Assembly (NCBI RefSeq): GCF_016773205.1
Contig: NZ_JAETWB010000003.1
Span: forward strand, 1-64,000
From: Belnapia arida
Lineage (GTDB): Bacteria > Pseudomonadota > Alphaproteobacteria > Acetobacterales > Acetobacteraceae
Direction: 5' to 3'
Length of the DNA: 64,000 bases
Below are positions 44,234 through 53,074 of this stretch, in pieces. Numbering within the stretch: the first letter of the stretch is position 1; every line of letters begins with the position of its first letter. The notes under the pieces are model-generated. The model did not search any database, was not told the DNA's origin, and saw nothing but the letters and a program-made list of their open reading frames with translations. A program made the position numbers and the translations under genes.

Positions 44234-44914
44234 ATGCCGAAGCCTCCCGTCCGGATTGCGCCTTCCCTGCTCGCCGCCGATTTCGCCTGCCTCGGCGATG
44301 AGGCGCGGGCCGTGGCCGCTGCCGGGGCGGACTGGCTGCATCTCGACGTCATGGATGGGCATTTCGTGCCGAATATCAGCTTCGGCCCGGTGGTGGTGAA
44401 GGCGCTGCGGCGGCACCTCGCCATCCCCTTCGACGTGCATCTGATGATCGCGCCGGCCGATCCCTATCTCGCCGCCTTCGCCGAGGCAGGGGCGGATACC
44501 ATCAGCCTGCATGCGGAGGCGGGGCCGCACCTGCACCGGAGCCTGCAGGCCATCCGCGCGCTCGGCAAGCGGGCGGGGGTGGTGCTCAACCCGGCGACGC
44601 CGGTGAGCGCGGTCGAGAACGTGCTCGACCTCTGCGACCTCATCCTCGTCATGTCGGTCAATCCGGGTTTCGGCGGGCAGGGCTTCATCGACAGCCAGCT
44701 CGGCAAGATCGCGGCGCTCCGGCGGATGATCGACGCGCATGCGGCGGCGGGAGGGCAGCCGATCGACCTCGAGGTGGATGGTGGGGTGACGGCGGAGACG
44801 GCGCCGCGCTGCATCGCCGCCGGTGCCGATGTGCTGGTGGCCGGGACGGCGGTGTTCGGCAAGCCAGATTACAGGGAGGCCATCCAGGCGCTCCGACCCA
44901 AGGTTATGGCCTGA
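44234..44914 (+). CDS. rpe: Ribulose-phosphate 3-epimerase
   Basis: 226 aa from the ATG at 44234. [34 protein letters not shown] (catalytic Asp and metal His) and [15 protein letters not shown] are the standard motifs, with DGGV near residue 176 giving the second Asp. It interconverts ribulose-5-phosphate and xylulose-5-phosphate. Its stop TGA overlaps the heparinase ATG by one base. A 121-base gap separates it from rsmB. Confidence 0.96.
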   Translation: MPKPPVRIAPSLLAADFACLGDEARAVAAAGADWLHLDVMDGHFVPNISFGPVVVKALRRHLAIPFDVHLMIAPADPYLAAFAEAGADTISLHAEAGPHLHRSLQAIRALGKRAGVVLNPATPVSAVENVLDLCDLILVMSVNPGFGGQGFIDSQLGKIAALRRMIDAHAAAGGQPIDLEVDGGVTAETAPRCIAAGADVLVAGTAVFGKPDYREAIQALRPKVMA

Positions 44915-46569
44915 TGCGCGACATCATCCGCGGGACGCGGCGTTTCATCTCCGGCTTGCGGCCGGTGAAGGTGCCGGAGGCGCCGGCACGGGCCTTCCGC
45001 GACCTCTGGCCGGGGGATGCGAACCGGGGCGCGCGGCTGCTGCGCGGCGAGTTCGAGCATCTCGGCACCACGCACCGGCTCGACCCGGAAAGCGGCGCGG
45101 GCTGGGATGCGGCGGCGGGGCCGGTGGCGTGGCGGGCGGCGGCGCATGGCTTCGCATGGATGCGAGACCTGCGCGCGCTCGGGACGGATGCGGCGCGGAC
45201 GCGGGCGCGGGACCTGGCCGAGGATTGGCTCGGGCGCGGGGCGGAAGAGACGCTGGCCCAGGCGCCGGATGTCGCCGCGGCGCGGGTCTCGGCCTGGCTC
45301 GGCCACTGGGATTTCCTGGCGGCGACCGCCGAGGACGGGTTCCGCAAGCGGCTGCTGGTGCGGCTGGCGCAGGATGCGCGGGGGGTCGTCGGCTCCCTCC
45401 CGGCGGAGGCGATGCATCGCGGGGCGCTCGTCACCCTGAAGGGGGCGATCGCGGCCGCCGTCGCCCTGGAGGAGGAGGCCTGGATGACGCGGGCGCTCCG
45501 CTTCCTGCCCGGCGAGCTGGAGCGGCAGTTCCACCCGGATGGCGGGCATGTGGAGCGCTCGCCGGCGCAGCAGCTCTTCGCCATGCAGGACCTGATCGAG
45601 ATCCGCAACCTGCTGCACGGAGCGGGGATCAACCCGCCTGCCTTGCTTGCCACTGTGCTGGAGCGGGCGGGGCAGGCGCTCAGGCTGTTCCGCCATGGCG
45701 ATGGTGGGTTGGCGCAGTTCAACGGCACGCGGGAGGAGGGGGCGGGGCTCGTCGACCTTGTCCTCACCCAGGGGCAGGCGCGTGGCCGGGCGCCGATGCT
45801 GCTGGAGGAGACGGGCTTCCACCGGTTGCAGGCGGGGCGGACGCTCGTCATCGCCGATGCCGCGGCGGCGCCGCCGGCGCGCGCGCGGGATGCCGAGACG
45901 GGGCTGCCGCGCGGGGCGGACCGTTATGCACATGCCGGGAGCCTGTCATTCGAGATGTCGGTCGGGCGGGACCGGCTGGTGGTGAATTGCGGCGCGGCGC
46001 CGGGGGCGGAGGGCGCCTGGCGCGATGCGGTGCGGGCGACGGCGGCGCATTCGACGCTGATCCTCGCCGATACCAACAGCAGCGAGCTGAAGGATGAGGG
46101 GCTCGGGCGGCGGCCGGAGCGCGTCGAGCAGGAGCGGCACGAGGCCAATGGCGCGCAATGGCTGGAGGCGAGCCATGACGGCTGGCGGCGGCCCTTCGGC
46201 GCGGTGCATCGGCGGCGGCTCTATCTAGCCGAGTCCGGGGACGACCTGCGCGGCGAGGATATCGTCGAGATGCTGGAGCAGGGGGCGAAGCCGCCTGGCT
46301 TCGTCGTGCGGTTCCACCTGCATCCGGGGGTGACGGCGAGCCTCGTCGAGGACGAGCAGGCGGTGCTGCTGCGGCTGCCCTCCGGCCAGAGCTGGCGGCT
46401 GCGCGCCAAGGGGGCGGCGGTGAGCCTGGAGGAGAGCCTCTATCTCGGTGGCGAGCAGCGGCAGAACAGCCAGATCGTGCTCTCGGCCGAGCCGGGGCAG
46501 GATACGGTGCAATGGGCGCTCGGCCGCGTGGCGGCGACGGCGCCGCTGGGCGAGGGGGCGGAAGCCTGA
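44914..46569 (+). CDS. Heparinase II/III-family protein, cytoplasmic type
   Basis: 551 aa. An alpha-helical N-terminal half (GHWDFLAATAEDGFRKRLL, HRGALVTLKGAIAAAVALEEE) is followed by a C-terminal beta-sandwich with AHSTLILADTNSSEL, the best conserved heparinase II/III stretch. No signal peptide is present, which is normal for this alphaproteobacterial subgroup next to rpe. Its substrate is unknown. purH usually follows; here a glycosyltransferase gene does, suggesting a linked glycan function. Confidence 0.82.
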   Translation: MRDIIRGTRRFISGLRPVKVPEAPARAFRDLWPGDANRGARLLRGEFEHLGTTHRLDPESGAGWDAAAGPVAWRAAAHGFAWMRDLRALGTDAARTRARDLAEDWLGRGAEETLAQAPDVAAARVSAWLGHWDFLAATAEDGFRKRLLVRLAQDARGVVGSLPAEAMHRGALVTLKGAIAAAVALEEEAWMTRALRFLPGELERQFHPDGGHVERSPAQQLFAMQDLIEIRNLLHGAGINPPALLATVLERAGQALRLFRHGDGGLAQFNGTREEGAGLVDLVLTQGQARGRAPMLLEETGFHRLQAGRTLVIADAAAAPPARARDAETGLPRGADRYAHAGSLSFEMSVGRDRLVVNCGAAPGAEGAWRDAVRATAAHSTLILADTNSSELKDEGLGRRPERVEQERHEANGAQWLEASHDGWRRPFGAVHRRRLYLAESGDDLRGEDIVEMLEQGAKPPGFVVRFHLHPGVTASLVEDEQAVLLRLPSGQSWRLRAKGAAVSLEESLYLGGEQRQNSQIVLSAEPGQDTVQWALGRVAATAPLGEGAEA

Positions 46570-46576
46570 CCGCCCG

Positions 46577-47686
46577 CTGAAGATAGCCGAGGTCACGAAT
46601 GTCGATTTCTCGCTGCGGCACTTCCTGCTGCCGCTGATGCGGGGAGCCCGGGCACGGGGGCATGAGGTGGTGGGGCTGTGTGCCGAGGGGCCGTTGCTCG
46701 ACCTGCCGCGGGCGGAGGGATTCCGGGTCATTCCGGTACCGATGGCGCGGAGCCTCAACCCGGTGGCGCAGGCGCGGTGCCTCCGCGAGCTGCACCGGGT
46801 GTTCCGGGCGGAGCGGTTCGACCTGGTGCATGCGCATATGCCGATCAGCGGGCTGCTGGCACGGGCGGCGGCGCGGGCGGCGGGGGTGCCCGGGGTCGCC
46901 TATACCTGCCATGGCTTCCTGTTCAACCAGCCGGGGCCTGGCTGGCGGCGGGAGCTGGCGCTGGCGCTGGAGCGGGCGGCGGGGCGGATCACCGATACCT
47001 ACCTGACCGTCAGCGAGGAGGAGGCGGAGGATGCGCGGCGGCTCGGCATCCATCCGCAGGCCGTGCCGGTGCGGAACGGGCGGGACCCGGGACTGTTCCG
47101 GCCGGATGCGGGGGCGCGGGCAGCGGTCAGGGCGGAGCTCGGCGCGGGGGAGGGGGAGTGCGTGGTGCTCGCCGTCTCGCGCCTCGTGCGCCACAAGGGT
47201 TATCCCGAATTGCTGCAGGCGATGGAGGCGGTGCCGGGGGCAAGTCTGTGGGTCGTGGGCGAGCGGCTGGCGACGGATCATGGCGAGGATCTGGAGCCCT
47301 GGTTCGCGCAGGCCGAGGCGGCGATGCCGGGGCGGGTGCGGCGGCTCGGCTACCGGCACGACGTGGCGCGGGTGATGGCGGCGGCGGATGTCTTCGCCCT
47401 GCCGAGCCATTTCGAGGGGCTGCCGATGTCCATCATCGAGGCGATGCTCTGCGGCCTGCCGGTGGTGGCAACCGATATCCGCGGCTCGCGGGAGATGGTG
47501 GTGGAGGGGGAAACGGGCTTCCTGGTGCCGCCGGCGAGCATCGAGCCGCTGGCGGAGGCCTTGGGGCGGCTGGCCGGGGATGCCGGCCTGCGCGCCCGGA
47601 TGGGAGCGGCCGGCCGGTTAAGGGCCATCGAGCGGTTCGACGAGGCGAAGGTCGTCAACAGGACGCTCGATCTGCTGGGGCTGTAG
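46577..47686 (+). CDS. GT4 glycosyltransferase (apparent CTG start)
   Basis: 369 aa. The natural N-terminus (KIAEVTNVDFSLRHFLLPLM) begins right after CTG at 46577; there is no ATG, GTG or TTG in frame between there and 46448, deep in the upstream gene. LVHAHMPISGLLARAA, LAVSRLVRHKGYPELLQAM and PSHFEGLPMSIIEAMLCGLPVVA (E-X7-E) are GT-B/GT4 features. It uses a nucleotide sugar in the cytoplasm. It lies seven bases after the heparinase-like gene and is probably co-transcribed. Confidence 0.85.
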   Translation: MKIAEVTNVDFSLRHFLLPLMRGARARGHEVVGLCAEGPLLDLPRAEGFRVIPVPMARSLNPVAQARCLRELHRVFRAERFDLVHAHMPISGLLARAAARAAGVPGVAYTCHGFLFNQPGPGWRRELALALERAAGRITDTYLTVSEEEAEDARRLGIHPQAVPVRNGRDPGLFRPDAGARAAVRAELGAGEGECVVLAVSRLVRHKGYPELLQAMEAVPGASLWVVGERLATDHGEDLEPWFAQAEAAMPGRVRRLGYRHDVARVMAAADVFALPSHFEGLPMSIIEAMLCGLPVVATDIRGSREMVVEGETGFLVPPASIEPLAEALGRLAGDAGLRARMGAAGRLRAIERFDEAKVVNRTLDLLGL

Positions 47687-47715
47687 GCCGGCGCCCTATG
47701 GGGTAGGATGGCGCG

Positions 47716-48204
47716 GTGAACAGCATCTTGCCCTTCTGGAAGACCAAGCCGCTCCAGGCGATGAGCCGGGCGGAGTGGGAAAGCCTCTGCGACGGCTGCG
47801 GCCGCTGCTGCCTGCACAAACTGCGCGACGAGGACACCGAGGAGGTGGTCTTCACCGAGGTCGCCTGCCGGTTGCTCGACACCGGGAGCGGCCGCTGCCG
47901 CGACTATGCGAAGCGGCGGCAGCACGTGCCGGATTGCGTGAAGCTGACGCCGGCGCGGGTGGCCGCGATCGACTGGCTGCCGCCGAGCTGCGCCTACCGG
48001 CTGGTGGCGGAGGGGCGCGACCTGTTCTGGTGGCATCCGCTGATCTCGGGTAGTCCGGAGACGGTGCATGAGGCGGGGGTGTCGGTGCGCGGGCGCGCAG
48101 TGACGGAGCGCGAGGCGGGCGCCCTCGAGGACCATGTGGTGGAATGGCCGGGACAGCTGCCGCGCAAGGCGCGGCCTCCGGCGAAGCGAGGAGAGAGCTC
48201 ATGA
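47716..48204 (+). CDS. YcgN/UPF0260 cysteine-cluster protein
   Basis: 162 aa from [21 protein letters not shown] and the later [20 protein letters not shown] and VPDCVKL supply the conserved cysteines of UPF0260 (YkgJ-type zinc or iron-sulfur binding). E. coli YcgN is the closest known type; its function is not settled. Its stop overlaps the start of a DapA-like gene (ATGA), beginning a four-gene coupled run. Confidence 0.88.
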   Translation: MNSILPFWKTKPLQAMSRAEWESLCDGCGRCCLHKLRDEDTEEVVFTEVACRLLDTGSGRCRDYAKRRQHVPDCVKLTPARVAAIDWLPPSCAYRLVAEGRDLFWWHPLISGSPETVHEAGVSVRGRAVTEREAGALEDHVVEWPGQLPRKARPPAKRGESS

Positions 48205-49139
48205 AGGACGCCCTGTTCGGCGGCGTGAATGCCGCCGTGCTGACCGCGATGAGGCCGGACCTCTCGCCCGATCCGGCGCGGATGGCAGACCATGCCAAGT
48301 GGCTGCTCGCCAATGGCTGCAACGGGCTCGGCGTGCTCGGCACCACGGGCGAGGCGAACAGCTTCGGCCTGCATGAGCGGAAGCAGATCCTTGAGGGGCT
48401 GGTCGCCAACGGCGTGTCGGCGGCGACGATGATGCCGGGGACGGGTACGGCCTCGCTCGCCGATACCGTCGAGCTGACGCTGCATGCCAAGGCGCAGGGC
48501 TGCCGAGGCGTGCTCGTGCTGCCGCCCTTCTACTACAAGAACCCGAGCGATGACGGGCTCTTCGCGTATTTCTCCGAGGTGATCCAGCGGGTCGGCGGCG
48601 GGATCGCGCTCTACCTCTACAACTTCCCGCAGCAATCGGCGGTGCCCTTCAGCCTCGACCTGATCGGGCGGCTGCTGAAGGCCTATCCTGGCGCGGTGAA
48701 GGGCGTGAAGGACAGCAGCGGCGACTACGCGAACATGAAGGCGATGATCGACGCCTTCGCCAAGGATGGGTTCGAGGTCTATTCTGGCTCCGATGAGTAT
48801 GTGCAGCGGATCCTCGCCGAGGGCGGCGCGGGCTGCATCACCGCAGCGAGCAATGCCAACAGCCATTGGGGCGGCATCGTCTACGCGAAGCGCACCGGCG
48901 CGGAGGCGGATGCGGCGCAGGCGGTGCTGACGGCGACGCGCAAGGCGGCGACGAGCGTGGCGTTGATCCCGGGGCTCCGCGAGATCATCGCGCGCAGCAC
49001 GGGCGACGATGGCTGGCGCACGATCCGCCCGCCGCATCTCAAGCTGTCGCAGGCGCAGGCGGATGCGGTCTGGAAGGCCTGGGAAGTGGCGGGCGCGCTG
49101 CCGCTGCCGGGGCTGGGCGTGAAGGCCGCCGCTGAGTGA
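48201..49139 (+). CDS. DHDPS/NAL-family aldolase or lyase
   Basis: 312 aa from the ATG at 48201. [18 protein letters not shown] is the substrate-binding TTGE motif, [11 protein letters not shown] gives the catalytic Tyr, and [15 protein letters not shown] the Schiff-base Lys. The fold is a TIM barrel forming pyruvate or related Schiff bases. A stand-alone copy beside a cupin is likelier catabolic than true dapA, so no symbol is given. A cupin gene overlaps its end (GTGA). Confidence 0.85.
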   Translation: MKDALFGGVNAAVLTAMRPDLSPDPARMADHAKWLLANGCNGLGVLGTTGEANSFGLHERKQILEGLVANGVSAATMMPGTGTASLADTVELTLHAKAQGCRGVLVLPPFYYKNPSDDGLFAYFSEVIQRVGGGIALYLYNFPQQSAVPFSLDLIGRLLKAYPGAVKGVKDSSGDYANMKAMIDAFAKDGFEVYSGSDEYVQRILAEGGAGCITAASNANSHWGGIVYAKRTGAEADAAQAVLTATRKAATSVALIPGLREIIARSTGDDGWRTIRPPHLKLSQAQADAVWKAWEVAGALPLPGLGVKAAAE

Positions 49140-49456
49140 GCTTCACCGAACCCATGAGATGCCGGGAGCCCGCCACGGGCACCGTGCAGATCGATGACGA
49201 GAACATCCGCGTCACGCGCTGGGACTTCAATCCCGGCGCGGAGACGGGCTGGCATCGGCATGGCTGGCTCTACGTCGTCGTGCCGGTGACGGATGGCACG
49301 CTGCTGGTCGAGTTGCCGGGTGGCGAGACGGTGACGGCGGAGCTGAAGGCGGGCATCTCCTACACGCGGGTGGCGGGCGTGGAGCACAACGTCGTCAATG
49401 GCGGCAGCGCGCCGCTCTCCTTCGTCGAGACGGAGCTGAAGGCGCTGCCGGGTTGA
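49136..49456 (+). CDS. Small cupin-domain protein
   Basis: 106 aa from GTG overlapping the previous stop. DFNPGAETGWHRHGWLYVVVPVTDG is cupin motif 1 with two metal-binding His, and YTRVAGVEHNVVNGG motif 2 with the third. It is a single-domain beta barrel that probably binds a divalent metal. Coupled to the DapA-like lyase it may be a sugar-acid isomerase or a dioxygenase; this is not determinable. Confidence 0.8.
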   Translation: MSFTEPMRCREPATGTVQIDDENIRVTRWDFNPGAETGWHRHGWLYVVVPVTDGTLLVELPGGETVTAELKAGISYTRVAGVEHNVVNGGSAPLSFVETELKALPG

Positions 49457-49488
49457 AGCGCGGGCTGCTTGCTGCGCATGGTGGCCCG

Positions 49489-50187
49489 ATGGACCAGGAT
49501 GACGAGTCTTTCGGGCAGGAGGCCGCTCTGCCGGGCCCCGTGCAATGGCGACGCTCGGCCCGGGCGCGGCGGGTGAGCCTTCGCATCGACGTGCGCAGCG
49601 GCTCCGTGGTGGTGACGCTGCCGCCGCGCGCGGGCCGGCCGGCCGGCGTCGCGCTGCTGACGACGCATGCGGCCTGGGTGCGCGAGAGGCTGGCGGCGCT
49701 GGCGCCGCCTGTCATCTTCGCGCCGGGGGCGGAGGTGCCGCTCGGCGGCGCGGCGCATGTGGTGCGTGTCACCGGGGAGCGGAGTGGCGAGGCCTGGCTG
49801 GAGCCGGGCGCGATCCTGCTCGGCGGCGATGCGGATGTGGCAGGGCGCGTCGCGGCGCTGCTGCAGGAGGAAGCGCGGGAGCGCATCGCCGGGCTGGTGG
49901 CCCGGCACGCGGCGGCGCTCGGCCTTGGCGTGCGGCGCATCCGGTTGAAGGATACGCGGAGCCGCTGGGGGAGCTGCGCGCCGGATGGCACGCTCGCCTT
50001 CTCCTGGCGGCTGGTGATGGCGCCGGGCTGGGTGCTCGACTACGTCGTCGCGCATGAGGTGGCGCATCTCGGCGCGATGAACCACTCGCCGGAGTTCTGG
50101 ACTTTGGTCGAGCGGCTGACGCCGCACCGCCATGCGGCGGTGGCCTGGCTCAAGGAGAACGGGCCGGGATTGCTGCGGGCGGGCTGA
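49489..50187 (+). CDS. YgjP/WLM-type metallopeptidase
   Basis: 232 aa from the ATG at 49489; a TTG at 49453 overlapping the cupin stop would add 12 residues. RIRLKDTRSRWGSCAPDGTLAFSW and DYVVAHEVAHLGAMNHSPEFW carry the HEXXH zinc site and the third ligand of the YgjP/SprT-like family (DUF45). It is a cytoplasmic zinc protease of unsettled function. It is the last gene of the coupled run from the YcgN gene. Confidence 0.88.
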   Translation: MDQDDESFGQEAALPGPVQWRRSARARRVSLRIDVRSGSVVVTLPPRAGRPAGVALLTTHAAWVRERLAALAPPVIFAPGAEVPLGGAAHVVRVTGERSGEAWLEPGAILLGGDADVAGRVAALLQEEARERIAGLVARHAAALGLGVRRIRLKDTRSRWGSCAPDGTLAFSWRLVMAPGWVLDYVVAHEVAHLGAMNHSPEFWTLVERLTPHRHAAVAWLKENGPGLLRAG

Positions 50188-50188
50188 G

Positions 50189-50626
50189 TCAGCCCTTGCC
50201 CCGGCCCGTGGCGGCCTTCAGCGCCTCGAGGTCGCGCTGGTGCAGGGTGATGCGGTGCTTCACCAGGTCGCGGATGCTGACGATGCCGGCGAGCTGGCCG
50301 TCCTCCATCACCGGCAGGTGGCGGAAATAGCCGGCGTCCATGATCTCCGTCGCCTGGTCGATGGTGGTGCGCATGGTGATGGTGGTGACCTGCCGCGTCA
50401 TCAGGTCGCTCGCCGTCAGTTCCAGCACACGGGCGCCGTGGCGGGCGAGGGCCTTCACCACGTCGCGTTCCGAGACGATGCCGACGAGGCCGCCATGGTC
50501 GGCGAGCACCACGACGGCGCCGATGCGGCGGGAGGCGATGATCGAGGCGATCTCGGCGATCGGCGCCTCGGGCGAGACGGAGACGACGTTGCGGCCCTTC
50601 TCGCGGATGACGGCGGCGATGGTCAT
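50189..50626 (-). CDS. CBS-domain pair protein
   Basis: 145 aa from the ATG at 50626. Two CBS repeats: VVSVSPEAPIAEIASIIASR to GIVSERDVVKALA (residues about 14-60) and MTRQVTTITMRTTIDQATEI to GIVSIRDLVKHRI (about 75-130). Stand-alone CBS pairs bind adenine nucleotides and act as energy or redox sensors. The gene is convergent with the protease gene (1-base gap) and divergent from an acyl-CoA dehydrogenase. Confidence 0.9.
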   Translation of the reverse strand: MTIAAVIREKGRNVVSVSPEAPIAEIASIIASRRIGAVVVLADHGGLVGIVSERDVVKALARHGARVLELTASDLMTRQVTTITMRTTIDQATEIMDAGYFRHLPVMEDGQLAGIVSIRDLVKHRITLHQRDLEALKAATGRGKG

Positions 50627-50713
50627 GGCGTTCGTTCTCCCTGTGACATGGCTTATGGCTGCCCTTGGCCGGGAGCCTAGCATGGCGGGGTGCGGCTGCG
50701 GCATGCTGCGGTG

Positions 50714-52402
50714 ATGGACAGTTTGCCGATCATGCCGGCGCCGGTCGGCGCCGAGGCCGTTCCCGACAGCCGGGGGATCAATCTCTGGCGGGCCGATCCC
50801 TGGGCGCGACCGCTGCTCGGCCTCTATCTGGAGGAGCGGTTGCTGGCGCATCTGCTGCCGCATCTCGACCGGATGGGGGCGCTGGCGGGCGGGCGGCTGG
50901 ATGAGCTGGCGGGGGTGGCAGACCACAACCCGCCGGTGCTGAAGCCCCGCACACGGCGGGGGGAGGATGCGGCGGCGATCGACTACCATCCGGCCTATCG
51001 GGAGATGGAGCGGGTCGCCTTCGGCGAATTCGGGCTGGCGGCGATGTCGCATCGGCCGGGGGTGCTGGGCTGGCCGGAGGCGATGCCGCCGGCGGCCAAG
51101 TATGCGCTCAGCTACCTCTTCGTGCAGGCGGAATTCGGCCTGTGCTGTCCGCTCTCCATGACCGATGCGCTGGCGCGGACGCTCCGGCGGTTCGGCGATC
51201 CGGCGCTGGTGGCGCGCTACCTGCCGGGGCTGACCTCGACGGATCTGGACGCACTGCGGCAGGGCGCGATGTTCATGACCGAGCAGGGGGCCGGCTCGGA
51301 TATCGCGGCGACGGCCGTCACCGCCGAGGAGCGGGAGGATGGGAGCTGGGCGCTCACCGGCGACAAGTGGTTCTGCAGCAATCCGGACGCGGGGGTGGCG
51401 CTGGTCCTGGCGCGGCGCACTGACGGGCCGGGCGGATTGCGGGGCGTGTCGCTCTTCCTGCTGCCGCGGGAGCGGCCGGACGGGTCGCGCAACGCCTATC
51501 GGATCGTGCGGCTGAAGGAGAAGCTTGGAACGCGCTCCATGGCCTCGGGCGAGATCCGGCTGGAGGGGGCGACGGCCTTCCTCGTCGGCGAGCCGGAGGC
51601 GGGGTTCCGGCAGATGGCCGATATGGTCAACGCCTCGCGCCTGTCGAACGGGATGCGGGCGGCGGGGCTGATGCGGCGGGCGGTGACGGAGGCGATGTTC
51701 GTTGCCCGGCACCGCATCGCCTTCGGGCGGCGGCTGGTCGAGATGCCGCTGATGCGGCGGCAGCTGATGAAGCTCGTCCTGCCGATGGAACAGGCGCGGA
51801 GCATGGTGTTCCAGGCGGCCGAGGCCATGCGGCGGAGCGATGCGGGGGAGGAGGGTGCCTATGCCCTGCTGCGCATCCTGACGCCGCTGCTGAAATTCCG
51901 TGCCTGCCGCGATGCCCGCCGTGTCACCGGCGATGCGATGGAGGTGCGCGGGGGCTGCGGCTACATCGAGGAATGGGCCGATCCGCGCCTGGTGCGGGAT
52001 GCGCATCTCGGCAGCATCTGGGAGGGGACGAGCAACATCGTCGCCCTCGACGTGCTGCGGGCAGCGCAACGCGAAGGGTCGCTGCCGGTGCTGAGGGCGC
52101 ATGTGCAGGGCTTGCTCGGCAATGGGGAGGCGCTGCCGGAGGCGATGCCGGCCTTCGAGCGGGCGGCAGCGCTCGCCGAGCGGGCGCAGCAGGAGCCGGC
52201 GCTGGCGCGGCAGGCGGCGAGCGCGCTCTATCACCTGACCAGCGCGGCGGCGATGGCCTGGGAGGCGGGACGGCTGCAGGACGCGGAGCGGCTGGAGTTG
52301 GCGCGGCTGGTGCTGCGGCACCGGGTGCTGCCGCGCGATCCGCTGGCCGCTGATGACGCGGCGATGCCGGAGGCGCTGCTGGCGAAGGTTCTGGCGGGGT
52401 GA
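50714..52402 (+). CDS. AidB-like acyl-CoA dehydrogenase
   Basis: 562 aa from the ATG at 50714; a GTG at 50690 is possible. MFMTEQGAGSDIAATAV is the flavin-contact motif, SRLSNGMRAAGLMRRAV and GGCGYIEEWADPRLVRDAHL follow, and IWEGTSNIVALDVLR is the adenine-site end typical of AidB. Length and the extra N-terminal domain (about 130 residues) also fit AidB, a flavoprotein linked to alkylation stress. A TetR gene overlaps its stop by one base. Confidence 0.88.
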   Translation: MDSLPIMPAPVGAEAVPDSRGINLWRADPWARPLLGLYLEERLLAHLLPHLDRMGALAGGRLDELAGVADHNPPVLKPRTRRGEDAAAIDYHPAYREMERVAFGEFGLAAMSHRPGVLGWPEAMPPAAKYALSYLFVQAEFGLCCPLSMTDALARTLRRFGDPALVARYLPGLTSTDLDALRQGAMFMTEQGAGSDIAATAVTAEEREDGSWALTGDKWFCSNPDAGVALVLARRTDGPGGLRGVSLFLLPRERPDGSRNAYRIVRLKEKLGTRSMASGEIRLEGATAFLVGEPEAGFRQMADMVNASRLSNGMRAAGLMRRAVTEAMFVARHRIAFGRRLVEMPLMRRQLMKLVLPMEQARSMVFQAAEAMRRSDAGEEGAYALLRILTPLLKFRACRDARRVTGDAMEVRGGCGYIEEWADPRLVRDAHLGSIWEGTSNIVALDVLRAAQREGSLPVLRAHVQGLLGNGEALPEAMPAFERAAALAERAQQEPALARQAASALYHLTSAAAMAWEAGRLQDAERLELARLVLRHRVLPRDPLAADDAAMPEALLAKVLAG

Positions 52403-53025
52403 TGGACGGGCTTTCGCCCCGGGCGGCAGCGACGCGGCAGCGCATCCTCGATGCGGCGTTGGCCGAATTCGCCGAGAAGGGGCTGGCGGGCGCGCGGGTC
52501 GATGAGATCGCGCTCCGGGCGGGCGCCAACAAGCGGATGCTTTACGCCTATTTCGGCAGCAAGGAGGAGCTCTGGCTCACCGTGCTGGAGGGCGCCTATG
52601 CGGCCAAGCGTGCGGAGGAGCGGGCGCTTTGCGTCGAGGCGCTGCCGCCGGCGGAGGCGATGCGGCGGCTGGTCGAGTTCAATCTGCGCTACACGGCGGC
52701 GCATCCGGAATTCGTCGCGCTGCTCAACCAGGAGAACATTCACCGGGCGGCCTATTTGCGGAAGTCCGAGGGGGTGCCGGCGCTCTATTCGCCGCTGCTC
52801 GGGCAGATCGGCGCGGTGCTGGCGCGGGGGGCGGAGGCGGGGGTCTTCCGGCGGGATGTGGACCCGGTGCAGCTCTACATCACCATCGTCGGGCTCGGGC
52901 ATTTCTTCGTGGCCAACCAGTTCACGCTGGCGACCGCGCTGGGGACGGAGTTGGGCGGCGAGGCGGCGCTGCGGGCGCGGGAGCGGCATGCGGTGGAGGT
53001 GGTGCTGGGCTATCTGCGGCCTTGA
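52402..53025 (+). CDS. TetR-family transcriptional regulator
   Basis: 207 aa from the ATG at 52402 (TGATG overlap with the dehydrogenase); a GTG one codon earlier is possible. RQRILDAALAEFAEKGLAGARVDEIALRAGANKRMLYAYFGSKEELW is the full TetR helix-turn-helix. The C-terminal ligand domain resembles the RutR/AefR type. It is followed 11 bases later by a perfect dyad, so it probably represses the dehydrogenase cassette downstream and perhaps the acyl-CoA dehydrogenase. Confidence 0.9.
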   Translation: MDGLSPRAAATRQRILDAALAEFAEKGLAGARVDEIALRAGANKRMLYAYFGSKEELWLTVLEGAYAAKRAEERALCVEALPPAEAMRRLVEFNLRYTAAHPEFVALLNQENIHRAAYLRKSEGVPALYSPLLGQIGAVLARGAEAGVFRRDVDPVQLYITIVGLGHFFVANQFTLATALGTELGGEAALRARERHAVEVVLGYLRP

Positions 53026-53036
53026 CTCCGGATTTG

Positions 53037-53054
53037 GGTAACTGGATGGTTACC
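53037..53054. promoter_or_regulatory. Candidate TetR operator in front of the Gfo/Idh-DUF993 cassette
   Basis: GGTAAC (53037-53042) and GTTACC (53049-53054) form a perfect dyad with a 6-base gap. TTGACT at 53022-53027, inside the end of the TetR gene, is a plausible -35 box, so the dyad would overlap the -10 region. The next gene starts at 53075. Confidence 0.55.
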
Positions 53055-53074
53055 TGAACGGAGGGGAGGCGGCC

